Source: Candidatus Kaiserbacteria bacterium RIFOXYD1_FULL_47_14 (lineage in GTDB: Bacteria > Patescibacteriota > Minisyncoccia > Phycocordibacterales > Phycocordibacteraceae). From it: a stretch of DNA of 35,561 nucleotides. A model generated the notes under the pieces. The model did not search any database. It worked only from the letters and a program-made list of their open reading frames with translations, and was not told the DNA's origin. Position 1 is the stretch's first letter, and each line of letters starts with the position of its first letter. Both the position numbers and the translations under genes were made by a program. Positions 1 through 8,790 of the stretch are shown here, piece after piece. Location: assembly GCA_001781915.1 (NCBI GenBank), contig MFMU01000006.1, forward strand, positions 1 to 35,561, in the 5' to 3' direction.

Positions 1-698
1 ATAAGCGCGTGCACCTGTTCCTGTCGTGGCGCACCAGTCACTATTTCCACTTCCGCGCGCGTGAGCTTCTTATCAGCCGAAGCGGCAAACACTTTCTGCA
101 ATACCGAGAGTGCATCGCGATATGAGCCATCACCGAGCATCGCGATAAGCTCGGCGGCGTCGGGCGCGAGTGTGTATCCTTCTTTCTTGGCGACATTCGC
201 GGTCATTTTCGCGAGTACCGCGCGCGTTGGTTTTTTAAATTCAAACATTTGGCAACGCGATTGCACTGTCTCGGGCACTTTCTCTAATTCGGTCGTTGCT
301 AGGATAAAAACCGCATGCGCAGGCGGTTCTTCAAGCGTTTTTAAGAATGCGTTCCATGCCGACTTCGAGAGCATATGCACTTCATCGAGAATGTAGACCT
401 TATACGGCGACTCGAATGGCAGGGTGTACACACCTTCGATAAGTGCGCGAATATCCTCGACGCTGTTATTGCTCGCGGCATCAATTTCGTAGAGATCATT
501 TCCTGTGCATCCAATCTCGCTGGCGAAGATGCGCGCGACCGAGGTCTTTCCGAGTCCGCGCGTACCGGCGAAGAGATACGCGTGCCCGATTTTCTTCGTC
601 TTCGCTGCCTCCTCCAAGGGCTTTGTTACCTGCTCCTGCCCCACCACATCCGCGAACGATGCGGGACGGTGTGTTCTGTAGAGGGATTGGTGCGCCAT
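1..698 (-). CDS. dnaX: DNA polymerase III subunit gamma/tau (N-terminal AAA+ part; C-terminus beyond window)
   Basis: Manual minus-strand translation: MAHQSLYRTHRPASFADVVGQEQVTKPLEEAAKTKKIGHAYLFAGTRGLGKTSVARIFASEIGCTGNDLYEIDAASNNSVEDIRALIEGVYTLPFESPYKVYILDEVHMLSKSAWNAFLKTLEEPPAHAVFILATTE; Walker A, DEVHML, SRC motif. Absent from ORF track because it runs off the window. Confidence 0.93.
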   Translation of the reverse strand, partial: MAHQSLYRTHRPASFADVVGQEQVTKPLEEAAKTKKIGHAYLFAGTRGLGKTSVARIFASEIGCTGNDLYEIDAASNNSVEDIRALIEGVYTLPFESPYKVYILDEVHMLSKSAWNAFLKTLEEPPAHAVFILATTELEKVPETVQSRCQMFEFKKPTRAVLAKMTANVAKKEGYTLAPDAAELIAMLGDGSYRDALSVLQKVFAASADKKLTRAEVEIVTGAPRQEQVHAL

Positions 699-722
699 AA
701 GAACAGTATAAAGGTAAAAGTA

Positions 723-1730
723 TTAAGTATAAAGGCGGATAGTTTTTTCTAAATCGCTTGTATTTTCAGCTCCCATTAATTCCGCGCGGAGGTCGGCAGC
801 GCCGTCGAAGCCGGTAACGAATGCTTTAATGTGTTTTTTTAAAATAGCGAAATGTTTCGGCGGATGTATTTTTTCGAAATTATGTGCGAGTTCAACTAAA
901 GCATCCAATTTCTCCTGAAGCCCATGTGGGGACTTCGTAAGTCCCCAATCTGCAGAGGGCTTACGAAGTCCTGAAATCCCCTGAAAAATCCAAGGGTTGC
1001 CGAACATACCGCGACCAATCATAACGCCATCGCAACCGGTTTCGAGAGCGAGCCGCCTCCCTTCTTCTACACTCTCTACATCACCGTTGCCGATGAGTAA
1101 CACCTCGGGATTTATTCTGTTGCGAATTTCTACTGCTTTTTTCATCAATTCCCAATTCGCCGGTACGAGCGACATTTCTTTCCGTGTGCGCAGATGAATC
1201 GTAATCACGGCGGGCGTCGCTTCGAGAAGAATCGGAAGCCATTCTTCAAGCGATTCTTTGTTGTAACCGACGCGTGTTTTCACCGATACGGGCGTCCGCC
1301 AGCTGGCGGACGCCTCTTTCGCAGCGCGAATAATCTCCACTGCGAGTTTCGGATTTTTCATCAGCGCCGCGCCGGCGCCCTGTTTTTCAATTGCTTTATC
1401 CGGACAGCCCATATTAAGGTCGACACCATCGAAGCCGAGCTCTGCGACCAGTTTTGTTGCATACGCAATCATCTCGGGTTTATTAGAAAAAATTTGTGCA
1501 ACGATAGGATGTTCGTCTTCGCTAAACGCGAGATCGCGCATAAGCGGATTTATTTCATCTGACATTTTTTGAATTTCGCGTGTGTGATACAGACCATCCG
1601 CTGAAACGAATTCGGTCCAAAAGACATCTGGTTTGCCGCATTTTGCAATGAGCGTGCGAAATGCAGCATCCGTGACATCCTTCATCGGCGCCATCACGAA
1701 AAATGGTTTTGGTAGATTATTCCAGAACAT
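723..1730 (-). CDS. dus: tRNA-dihydrouridine synthase (DusB-like)
   Basis: FFVMAPMKDVTDAAFR, DLNMGCPDKAIEKQGAGAALM, PVSVKTRVGYN, VLLIGNGDVESVEEG, DGVMIGRGMFGNPWIF. Confidence 0.93.
   Translation of the reverse strand: MFWNNLPKPFFVMAPMKDVTDAAFRTLIAKCGKPDVFWTEFVSADGLYHTREIQKMSDEINPLMRDLAFSEDEHPIVAQIFSNKPEMIAYATKLVAELGFDGVDLNMGCPDKAIEKQGAGAALMKNPKLAVEIIRAAKEASASWRTPVSVKTRVGYNKESLEEWLPILLEATPAVITIHLRTRKEMSLVPANWELMKKAVEIRNRINPEVLLIGNGDVESVEEGRRLALETGCDGVMIGRGMFGNPWIFQGISGLRKPSADWGLTKSPHGLQEKLDALVELAHNFEKIHPPKHFAILKKHIKAFVTGFDGAADLRAELMGAENTSDLEKTIRLYT
928..973. repeat. 46-nt double-hairpin element in dus
   Basis: GGGGACTTCGTAAGTCCCC + 8-nt spacer + GAGGGCTTACGAAGTCCTG; same arm 1 as the helicase copy at 27620. 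Confidence 0.88.
1291..1314. repeat. 24-nt perfect palindrome in dus
   Basis: GGCGTCCGCCAGCTGGCGGACGCC; core resembles the tRNA-Leu-flanking GTCCGTCAGCTGACGGAC. Confidence 0.8.
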
Positions 1731-1745
1731 ATATGCACACTAGCA

Positions 1746-2585
1746 TCACTTCTTCTTCGAATACACTTTGCCGTCAAAGCGCACATCAACATACTCGAGA
1801 GAACCGTCGGCAAGATTCAGATTCGCGCGGGCGGACACGAGCGCTGTAAAAGCGTTTTGTTCATCTCCGAGTACATAGGTAATGCGGGTACCGCTCGCTA
1901 AATAATCATCGACTTCATCATTGCGAAAACTGATGCTGATAACAGGTGAACCGAGCGTCGAGAGCTGTCGTGCAAAATCAAAAGCTGAAGGAAGATCCGT
2001 TGTATTCGGAAGTGTCGAACCAACAGGAGAACTTTCGTTCGCAAAGGACTCGTACACCATAAAAGAATTTAGCGGAGTAGATGAACCTGTCGCAGTATTC
2101 ACTGCCATATAGATAAAGCCCTTCGCATCAAAAAAATAGCACTTCGGCGAAACAAGGTCGGACCTTATTTCGCCACCACACCAACGAGCGATGGGAACAC
2201 GATTGTCCGTTTTAATAGAGAGCCCGGTGAACCCATTTCTGAATACTGAAACCGCAGCAACTTCTGGATGTGCCGCGAGAAGATCAGCACGAATGTGTCC
2301 TTCAGGGAAAAAGAAAATGGAGTCGCGCGGGATGATCCCAAGATAATTTCCCTGCATCGCTTGCATCGTATAAGCAGAAAGTGAATCATCAGAACCGAAA
2401 ATTTGAACACGCGAAATGCGCACAGAACTTTGCCAAAGACCGTACACAATCACCACGAGAATAAGAAAAGCAAGAAAACCAAATGCAAAGGCGATGCGGC
2501 GGCGGCGAAGCCGCCGCCGCCATGCAAGCCGCGCACCCTGACCGAGCGAGCTACTGCGCTCCGCCGATGATGCTCTTACCGACAT
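1746..2585 (-). CDS. FtsQ/DivIB-like single-pass membrane protein (POTRA-like region)
   Basis: Basic N-terminus, one TM (AFGFLAFLILVVIVYGLW), then a VRISRVQIFGSD...-like POTRA pattern; start placed at MSVRASS (2585), overlapping the serS 3' end. Confidence 0.55.
   Translation of the reverse strand: MSVRASSAERSSSLGQGARLAWRRRLRRRRIAFAFGFLAFLILVVIVYGLWQSSVRISRVQIFGSDDSLSAYTMQAMQGNYLGIIPRDSIFFFPEGHIRADLLAAHPEVAAVSVFRNGFTGLSIKTDNRVPIARWCGGEIRSDLVSPKCYFFDAKGFIYMAVNTATGSSTPLNSFMVYESFANESSPVGSTLPNTTDLPSAFDFARQLSTLGSPVISISFRNDEVDDYLASGTRITYVLGDEQNAFTALVSARANLNLADGSLEYVDVRFDGKVYSKKK
2146..2174. repeat. 29-nt single-hairpin palindrome in the ftsQ-like gene
   Basis: GGCGAAACAAGGTC-G-GACCTTATTTCGCC, 14-1-14 with one mismatch. 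Confidence 0.82.
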
Positions 2586-3819
2586 ACGGCACCAAGACAT
2601 CAGGCACTTTAATCGTACCGTCTGCTTGCTGATAATTCTCAACAATAGAAACCAGAATGCGCGGTGTTGGAATCGCGGTTGAATTCAGAGAATGCGGGAA
2701 ACGCATATTCCCTTCAGCATCGCGATACCGGATATTGAGCCGCCGCGTTTGGAAGTCGTGGAAATACGAAGCAGAGCTTATTTCCCGATAAGTTTTTTCG
2801 CCAGGAATCCAGAGTTCAATATCAAATTTCTTAACCTGCCCGAGGCCGAGATCGCCGCCGCAGTTTACCACCGTGTGATACGGAATGTTCAGAAGTTCAA
2901 TAAACTCTTCAGTATTGCGATTCAACCACTCGTGCGTGCGCACTGATTCATCGTGCTCCGCTTTGCAGAGAACGACCTGCTCCCACTTGAAAAATTCGTG
3001 CACGCGGATGAGCCCGCCTACATCCTTCCCGTGCGCACCTGCCTCGCGGCGGAAACAAGGAGAAAAGGCGAGGAACTTTATCGGAAACGCATTCATATCA
3101 ATCGTCTCGTTCATGTGATAGCCCATCGTAGCGACCTCGGCAGTACCAGCAAGATATTCGTTGTCCTGCGTTTTATAAAGATCTTCTTCGCCTTGCGGCA
3201 AGTAGCCAGTTCCCATAAACGGTTCACGGCGCACTAAAGATGGAACCGAAAGAAGCGTCATTCCTTTTGCGGAAAAATGTTTCAGTGCCAACTGCCACAC
3301 TGCATTCGCGAGAAGTACGCCATCGCCTTTCAAAAAATACCCGCGGAAACCGGCGACCTTCACTCCCCGTTCGAAATCGGCGATATCGAGCGCCGTCATA
3401 ATTTCGACATGACTCTTCGGTGCGAATGAAAATTCGGTCGGCGTTCCCCACTTCTTCACCTCGAGATTGTCCGCATCGCTGTCGCCATCGGGCACCGACA
3501 TATCAGGAATGTTCGGCACCATCAGCATAAGATTTTGCCATTCGACCATTACTTTCTTTAATCGCTCTTCGCTCTCGGTCATGCCTTCTTTCAAGTGACG
3601 CATCGCCTCGAGCAATTTTTCGCGTTCCAGATCCTTCGCGCGTGGCATCTCGTTGCTGCGGCGAATCTGTTCATTGCGCTTCGCGTCGAGCTCTTGTCTA
3701 ATCCGTTTGCGTTCATCATCGACTTCAAGCAGATGATCAATATCCACCTCGATGTGCTTCTTCGCCGCACCGGCTTTAATAATCTCCGCATTCTCCCGAA
3801 TAAAATGTATATCCAACAT
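2551..3819 (-). CDS. serS: Serine--tRNA ligase
   Basis: MLDIHFIRENAEIIKAGAAKK; class II aaRS motifs (FSPCFRREAGAHGKDVGGLIRVHEFFKWEQV; REISSASYFHDFQTRRLNIRYR; HSLNSTAIPTPRILVSIVENYQ). Confidence 0.97.
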   Translation of the reverse strand: MLDIHFIRENAEIIKAGAAKKHIEVDIDHLLEVDDERKRIRQELDAKRNEQIRRSNEMPRAKDLEREKLLEAMRHLKEGMTESEERLKKVMVEWQNLMLMVPNIPDMSVPDGDSDADNLEVKKWGTPTEFSFAPKSHVEIMTALDIADFERGVKVAGFRGYFLKGDGVLLANAVWQLALKHFSAKGMTLLSVPSLVRREPFMGTGYLPQGEEDLYKTQDNEYLAGTAEVATMGYHMNETIDMNAFPIKFLAFSPCFRREAGAHGKDVGGLIRVHEFFKWEQVVLCKAEHDESVRTHEWLNRNTEEFIELLNIPYHTVVNCGGDLGLGQVKKFDIELWIPGEKTYREISSASYFHDFQTRRLNIRYRDAEGNMRFPHSLNSTAIPTPRILVSIVENYQQADGTIKVPDVLVPYVGKSIIGGAQ

Positions 3820-3859
3820 ATGCCGAATAGTATATCACTCCCTGGGTATGTAAATAGAA

Positions 3860-3882
3860 ATCCCGCAATTTCTCGCGGGATT
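3860..3882 (-). terminator. Possible hairpin terminator downstream of the small ORF 3902..4060
   Basis: AATCCCGC...GCGGGATT stem followed by a T-rich stretch on the minus strand; weak U-tract. Confidence 0.35.
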
Positions 3883-3901
3883 ATCTTTGTTTCTTTCGGC
3901 A

Positions 3902-4060
3902 TCATCGTGTGAAGATTGTTAAAAAATGAAGAAAAAAGAAAAAACTAACAATCGCAATAATAACGCCAATAGCGGACAATGCTTTACTCTTTTCGAACCC
4001 ACATATTGCGGTAAACACTCCCGCAAAGAACAAAAACAACGCTATAAGAACATCAAGCAT
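3902..4060 (-). CDS. Small membrane protein (52 aa)
   Basis: MLDVLIALFLFFAGVFTAICGFEKSKALSAIGVIIAIVSFFFFLHFLTIFTR; two predicted TM segments; strong AAGGAGG Shine-Dalgarno just upstream. Below the ORF-track length cutoff. Confidence 0.6.
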   Translation of the reverse strand: MLDVLIALFLFFAGVFTAICGFEKSKALSAIGVIIAIVSFFFFLHFLTIFTR

Positions 4061-4088
4061 GACGAACCTCCTTAATTATTTTGTTTTA

Positions 4089-4234
4089 TGAGTAAGGACT
4101 ACCCTTGCTCACACCTTGACTTCTGTTTCTATATTACCGCAAAAGTGTTCTGTGTCAACTATCAAAGAGTTGTCGCTATAGCTACAAGTTGTTGATAGTG
4201 TTTGAGCAATTTGAGCAAGGGTAGTCCTTGCTCA
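4089..4234. repeat. Nested inverted-repeat structure: 23-nt terminal inverted repeats flanking a 40-nt palindrome
   Basis: 4089 TGAGTAAGGACTACCCTTGCTCA and 4212 TGAGCAAGGGTAGTCCTTGCTCA are inverted copies (one difference); 4159..4198 CTATCAAAGAGTTGTCGCTATAGCTACAAGTTGTTGATAG lies inside. Confidence 0.85.
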
Positions 4235-4275
4235 TGCCAATTAATCTTCAGTGGAAGCTCGGGTATACTACGAGG

Positions 4276-5145
4276 ATGGAGATACGAGAACTGCCACGCG
4301 AGGAGTGGCCTGCACAACTGCTGGAGATACCCCAGCCGCCGAAGCGACTCTGGCTGCGCGGTGCGTTGCCGCCCGAAGGAACAAAACTTCTTACGGTCGT
4401 CGGTTCGCGTGCGATGACTCGCTACGGACAAGAAGCGTGCCAGAAATTGATTACTGGTCTCGCAGGCTATCCGATATCGATTGTGAGCGGACTCGCACTC
4501 GGTGTGGATACTTGTGCGCATAAAGCGGCGCTCGCCGCCGGACTCCACACGCTCGTCCTGCCGGGCTCCGGTCTCGATGATAATGTTCTTTATCCGCGGA
4601 GTAATCGCGCATTCGCAAAAGAAATCTTGGCGGCTGGCGGCGGGATGCTCGCCGAATACGCGCCCGAGACGCCTTCACATGTGCGCTATTTTCCGGAGCG
4701 CAATCGCCTGATGGTCGGCATCTGCGATGCAGTATTGGTTATTGAAGCAGGCGAGAAATCCGGCACGCTCATCACGGCGCGTCTCGCTTCTGAATATAAT
4801 CGCGACCTACTCTGTATTCCCCATCGCATCGGCGACCCACACTCCTTCGGCCCGCATCTCTTCATTCGTCTCGGTGCGGCGCTCATCTGCGAACCGCTTC
4901 ATATTCTCGAGGCGCTCGGAATACCACCGCGCGAGACGAGCTCTTCATGCGCGCCGACCGATCTGGAAGATGTTGAACTCGCGATTTGGACGATGCTTGA
5001 AGAGCCGAAAACACGGGATGAAATTCTCCGTACTTCGACTTCCCTCAGCACAAGCGCAGGCGCTGGCGAAGTATTAACCGCCCTCGTCGCCCTCGAACTC
5101 CGCGGACTTGTCCGCGAAGAATTCGGCGCATGGCACCGCGCATAG
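4276..5145 (+). CDS. dprA: DNA-processing protein DprA/Smf
   Basis: LTVVGSRAMTRYGQ, IVSGLALGVDTCAHKAAL, GSGLDDNVLYPRSNRAFA, FPERNRLMVGICDAVLVIEAGEKSGTLITARLA; start taken at MEIRELPREEW. Confidence 0.95.
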   Translation: MEIRELPREEWPAQLLEIPQPPKRLWLRGALPPEGTKLLTVVGSRAMTRYGQEACQKLITGLAGYPISIVSGLALGVDTCAHKAALAAGLHTLVLPGSGLDDNVLYPRSNRAFAKEILAAGGGMLAEYAPETPSHVRYFPERNRLMVGICDAVLVIEAGEKSGTLITARLASEYNRDLLCIPHRIGDPHSFGPHLFIRLGAALICEPLHILEALGIPPRETSSSCAPTDLEDVELAIWTMLEEPKTRDEILRTSTSLSTSAGAGEVLTALVALELRGLVREEFGAWHRA

Positions 5146-5146
5146 T

Positions 5147-5926
5147 ATGAACATCTATTCTTGGAACATGAAGTTTTGTAATCGTGAGCTTGATCGTGCA
5201 TTCGCATTCATTGCGCAAAGTGATTTTGATATTTTCTGCCTGCAGGAAGTTCCTGAAGAATTTCTCGGACGGCTCAACACATTGTCGTGTTCTATCATTT
5301 CTGCACCTGATGTTACCCAGAGTTTCAGAGGAACTGTTTCTACCGCATATCTGGCCATCCTTTCTCGCTATCCGATACAAAACACCACCGTTCATGATCT
5401 CCCGTCTCACACATTTCTTCCTTCTACACGCGGTAGAATATTTGCCCGCAGTATGTGCGCAACCGGATTATGGTCTAAGTGGTTAGGGAATCGTCATTGG
5501 ATTGAAGCAGCTGTTTCTGTACCGAAACTCGGCATGATCACCGTTTGTGACCTTCGTCTTCCGCTTATGAGCATCGAAGGGCGTACGGAAGAATTCGAGA
5601 CCATTCTTGCAACTCGAAATAAAAATTATCCGACAATTATGTGCGGCGATTTTAACATTCTTGAGAAGCCGCATATCACCACACTTAATTGGCTTCTTGG
5701 CGGCCGCGTGCGCGATATGCTGTTCTATCGGCGCGAACGGAATCATTTTGAAAAACGATTCGCCACCCACAAATTACTTAATGCTCTGCATGGTAAAATA
5801 ACCCACAATCTTTCCCGTTCACAACTCGATCACATCCTCATATCCAATTTATTTTCAATTAAAAATGCGGAAGTTATTTCTGATCGCGCCGGTTCCGATC
5901 ATTGCCCAATCCACATTAAAATCTAG
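5147..5926 (+). CDS. Endonuclease/exonuclease/phosphatase (EEP) family protein
   Basis: MNIYSWNMKF..FDIFCLQEVPEEF...IMCGDFNILEKPH...QLDHILIS...SDHCPIHIKI. Confidence 0.85.
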   Translation: MNIYSWNMKFCNRELDRAFAFIAQSDFDIFCLQEVPEEFLGRLNTLSCSIISAPDVTQSFRGTVSTAYLAILSRYPIQNTTVHDLPSHTFLPSTRGRIFARSMCATGLWSKWLGNRHWIEAAVSVPKLGMITVCDLRLPLMSIEGRTEEFETILATRNKNYPTIMCGDFNILEKPHITTLNWLLGGRVRDMLFYRRERNHFEKRFATHKLLNALHGKITHNLSRSQLDHILISNLFSIKNAEVISDRAGSDHCPIHIKI

Positions 5927-5994
5927 TGAGACGACAAAGCGAAAAAAGGTAGCAGGGCTTGACCATATATAGGCAGGCGCGTTATGAGTGAAGA

Positions 5995-8463
5995 ATGGCT
6001 AATCGATTGTTAATCGTAGAATCGCCGACCAAGGCGCGCACTATAGGGCATTATCTCGGCAAGGACTACACCGTTCTCGCCTCGGTTGGGCATGTGCGCG
6101 ATCTGCCGAAATCAAATAAAGACGCCGTAGATATTGAAGGCGGTTTTATTCCGCGCTATGTTATTTCCCCTGATAAGCACGAAGTGATCGAGAAGATACA
6201 GCGTGCTGCCGCGAAGGCCGATGAGATCTATCTCGCGACCGACCCCGACCGCGAGGGCGAAGCGATTGCCTGGCATATTAAAGAGGTTGCGAATCTGAAG
6301 AAGCCGAAACGCGTCGTCTTCCATGAAATTACGAAAGATGCTATTGAAGAAGCGCTCGCCCACCCGCGCCTGATTGACGAGAATTTGCGCCGCGCGCAAG
6401 AAGCGCGGCGCGTCTTGGATCGTATTGTCGGCTACGACCTTTCTGGTCTTATCTGGAAAAAAGTGAGGTACGGTTTGTCAGCGGGTCGAGTACAATCGCC
6501 AGCACTGCGCATCCTCGCAGAACGAGAACGAGAGATTAAGGCCTTTCTTCCCGTCACCTATTTCGTACTCAACGCCCTTTTTCAGACAAGGTCGAACCTT
6601 AAATCCAATCCTCAAAGTTCGACCTTAAACACCACTTGCACCGAACAACCCACAACAAAAGAAGAAGCGGAGAGAATAGTACAAGCCGGCAGAAGCGCGA
6701 AGTGGCGTGTCGCTGATGTAGGAGAAAAAGCCGAAGATCGTAATCCACGACCGCCGTTCACGACTTCAACTTTGCAACAGACCGCATCAACACGCCTTGG
6801 CTTCGCTCCATCAAGAACAATGCGTGCCGCACAAAAGCTCTACGAAGCCGGACACATTACCTATATGCGTACCGATTCAGTGAATCTTGCGAAAGAAGCT
6901 GTGGCAAAGATGGCAAGTGTTGTTGAAAAACAATTCGGCAAAGAATATCTCCAGGTTCGTGTCTATAAGACAACAAGCAAGAATGCGCAAGAGGCGCACG
7001 AAGCTGTTCGTCCGACCGATCCAAGTCAAGCACGCGCGGGCTCGACACCAGATGAAACTGCCTTGTACGAACTTATTCGTATTCGTTCGCTCGCCTCGCA
7101 GATGGCTTCTGCAAAAATTTCTCGTACCAACATAAAGATTGAAGCTCGATGCCAATGTCAAGATGACATCTTGACATCGATACCGCCATTCGTTGCGAAT
7201 GGTTCGCGAGTCCTATTCCCCGGATGGCTCGCACTCGACACAAGAGCGCGCGGCGAAGATGTCGAATTACCGAAACTCGCTACAGGCGATGCGCTTACTC
7301 TTCTCTCTCTCGGCAGTGAAGAAAAACAAACTGAACCGCCGAATCGCTACACAGAAGCAGGATTGATTAAAGAACTTGAAAAACGCGATATCGGACGCCC
7401 ATCAACCTACGCGTCTATTATGAAGACGATTCAGGATCGCGGATATGTAGAGAAACTCGCGCGCGCTCTGAAGCCGACTGCAACGGGCATGGTCGTCTCC
7501 GGATGGCTCGAAAAACATTTCCCTGAATATGTAAGTGACACCTTTACTGCTGAAATGGAAAACGAACTTGACGAAATTGCGCGCGGCGAACGCGGGTATA
7601 CCGAAACATTGACCGCATTCTACGGTCCATTCGAGAAGGCAGTACGAGCGAAAGACAAACTTCCGAAAGCGACTTCTCTCGGCGATGTCCCAAAAGAATT
7701 TTCATGTCCGCTTTGTGGAAACTCGATGGAATTCAAACTTGGTCGTGGTGGCATTTTTATGAGTTGCAAAAACTACCCAGATTGTCTTGGTGCGAGAACT
7801 GAAGAAGGTACTGAATTAAAAAGTGATGAACCAATCGGGAATGATCCCAAAACCGGCGCGCCGATTTATATAAAGACCGGAAGATTTGGTCCGTATGTTG
7901 AGATGGCACTGGAAGAACCCGCACCAAGGTCCGACCTTGAGAATTCGGATTTAAGGTCGGACCTTGGTGCGGGGAAAAGCAAAAAGAAAAGCGCAGCGAA
8001 GCGCGGCAAGGGCCGTCCGAAGACTGCAGCGAGACGCGCAAGTATCCCTACTGGTACCAATATCGCGGACATAACGCTCGCCGATGCGTTGAAATATCTC
8101 TCGCTTCCACGCGAGCTTGGAATACATCCTTCAACTGGAAAGAATGTATTCGCTTCGACTGGTCGTTTCGGACCCTATGTTGGAAGCGACGGCGAATTCC
8201 GTTCACTGAAAGCGAAGACCGGCGACCCATATACTATTACGCTTGACGAAGCACTTGCGCTTCTCGCTGAACCGAAAAAACAATCAAAAGGTGTTGAGCT
8301 GGTAAAAGAAATCGGCAAGCATCCGCGCACCGGTAAAATGCTTTCACTGTATAAATCAAAACAAGGGCTCTTCTTAAAGAAAGGTCTGCGCCGTATTTAT
8401 CTGCCCGATTCCATAAAAGCAGATTCCCTTTCTCCCGTCGACGCCGCTGAATATTTGAAATAA
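5995..8463 (+). CDS. topA: DNA topoisomerase I (type IA)
   Basis: LLIVESPTKARTIGHYLG, TDPDREGEAIAWHI, LRRAQEARRVLDRIVGYDLS, ITYMRTDSVNL, Cys4 finger CPLCGNSMEFKLGRGGIFMSCKNYPDC, TopoI C-terminal repeats. Confidence 0.97.
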   Translation: MANRLLIVESPTKARTIGHYLGKDYTVLASVGHVRDLPKSNKDAVDIEGGFIPRYVISPDKHEVIEKIQRAAAKADEIYLATDPDREGEAIAWHIKEVANLKKPKRVVFHEITKDAIEEALAHPRLIDENLRRAQEARRVLDRIVGYDLSGLIWKKVRYGLSAGRVQSPALRILAEREREIKAFLPVTYFVLNALFQTRSNLKSNPQSSTLNTTCTEQPTTKEEAERIVQAGRSAKWRVADVGEKAEDRNPRPPFTTSTLQQTASTRLGFAPSRTMRAAQKLYEAGHITYMRTDSVNLAKEAVAKMASVVEKQFGKEYLQVRVYKTTSKNAQEAHEAVRPTDPSQARAGSTPDETALYELIRIRSLASQMASAKISRTNIKIEARCQCQDDILTSIPPFVANGSRVLFPGWLALDTRARGEDVELPKLATGDALTLLSLGSEEKQTEPPNRYTEAGLIKELEKRDIGRPSTYASIMKTIQDRGYVEKLARALKPTATGMVVSGWLEKHFPEYVSDTFTAEMENELDEIARGERGYTETLTAFYGPFEKAVRAKDKLPKATSLGDVPKEFSCPLCGNSMEFKLGRGGIFMSCKNYPDCLGARTEEGTELKSDEPIGNDPKTGAPIYIKTGRFGPYVEMALEEPAPRSDLENSDLRSDLGAGKSKKKSAAKRGKGRPKTAARRASIPTGTNIADITLADALKYLSLPRELGIHPSTGKNVFASTGRFGPYVGSDGEFRSLKAKTGDPYTITLDEALALLAEPKKQSKGVELVKEIGKHPRTGKMLSLYKSKQGLFLKKGLRRIYLPDSIKADSLSPVDAAEYLK
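6585..6629. repeat. 45-nt double-hairpin palindromic element inside topA
   Basis: AAGGTCGAACCTT (6588-6600) and AAAGTTCGACCTT (6614-6626) are inverted near-copies, centre spacing 26 nt; encodes approximately QTRSNLKSNPQSSTLN. Confidence 0.85.
7155..7177. repeat. 23-nt single-hairpin palindrome inside topA
   Basis: ATGTCAAGATG-A-CATCTTGACAT, perfect 11-1-11. Confidence 0.85.
7918..7973. repeat. Double-hairpin palindromic element inside topA
   Basis: CCCGCACCAAGGTCCGACCTT ... AAGGTCGGACCTTGGTGCGGG; each AAGGTCNGACCTT is itself palindromic; encodes APRSDLENSDLRSDLGAG. Confidence 0.88.
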
Positions 8464-8467
8464 AAAC

Positions 8468-8491
8468 AGCGCATCATGAGTATGATGCGCT
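8468..8491. terminator. Hairpin just after the topA stop codon
   Basis: AGCGCATCAT-GAGT-ATGATGCGCT, 10-bp perfect stem; no T-tract, so terminator function is uncertain. Confidence 0.45.
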
Positions 8492-8790
8492 GGAATGAAA
8501 TCCAGAAAATTATTTTCAAGAAAACTATCGCAGCCGAAATACTTTTTCCATTGTTTCTAAACTCTTCAACCTATTGAGTTCGGTCGAATGCTTTGATATT
8601 TGATTCTTGTGCCAGTTTCGGACTTCCAACAGATGAATGGGATAATTGAAGAATCGGCAGAAATACATCCAAAACTTTCCACTCGCAGGAAAAGAATCTG
8701 CGGCTGAAACTACGATACGAGACCACCAAATCATATTTCCTCCTTTTGTGAATGAACCGTTTTTCTCCGTAATCTGTTATAGTACCCTCT

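Noticed and set aside
5099-5116. CGCGGACTTGTCCGCG hairpin near the dprA 3' end
   Set aside because: Encodes the typical DprA C-terminal LELRGLVRE segment; no sign of inserted residues.
6388-6412. GC palindrome GCGCCGCGC...GCGCGGCGC in topA
   Set aside because: It encodes the conserved TopA motif LRRAQEARRVLDR, so it is explained by codon usage of a canonical segment, not an insertion.
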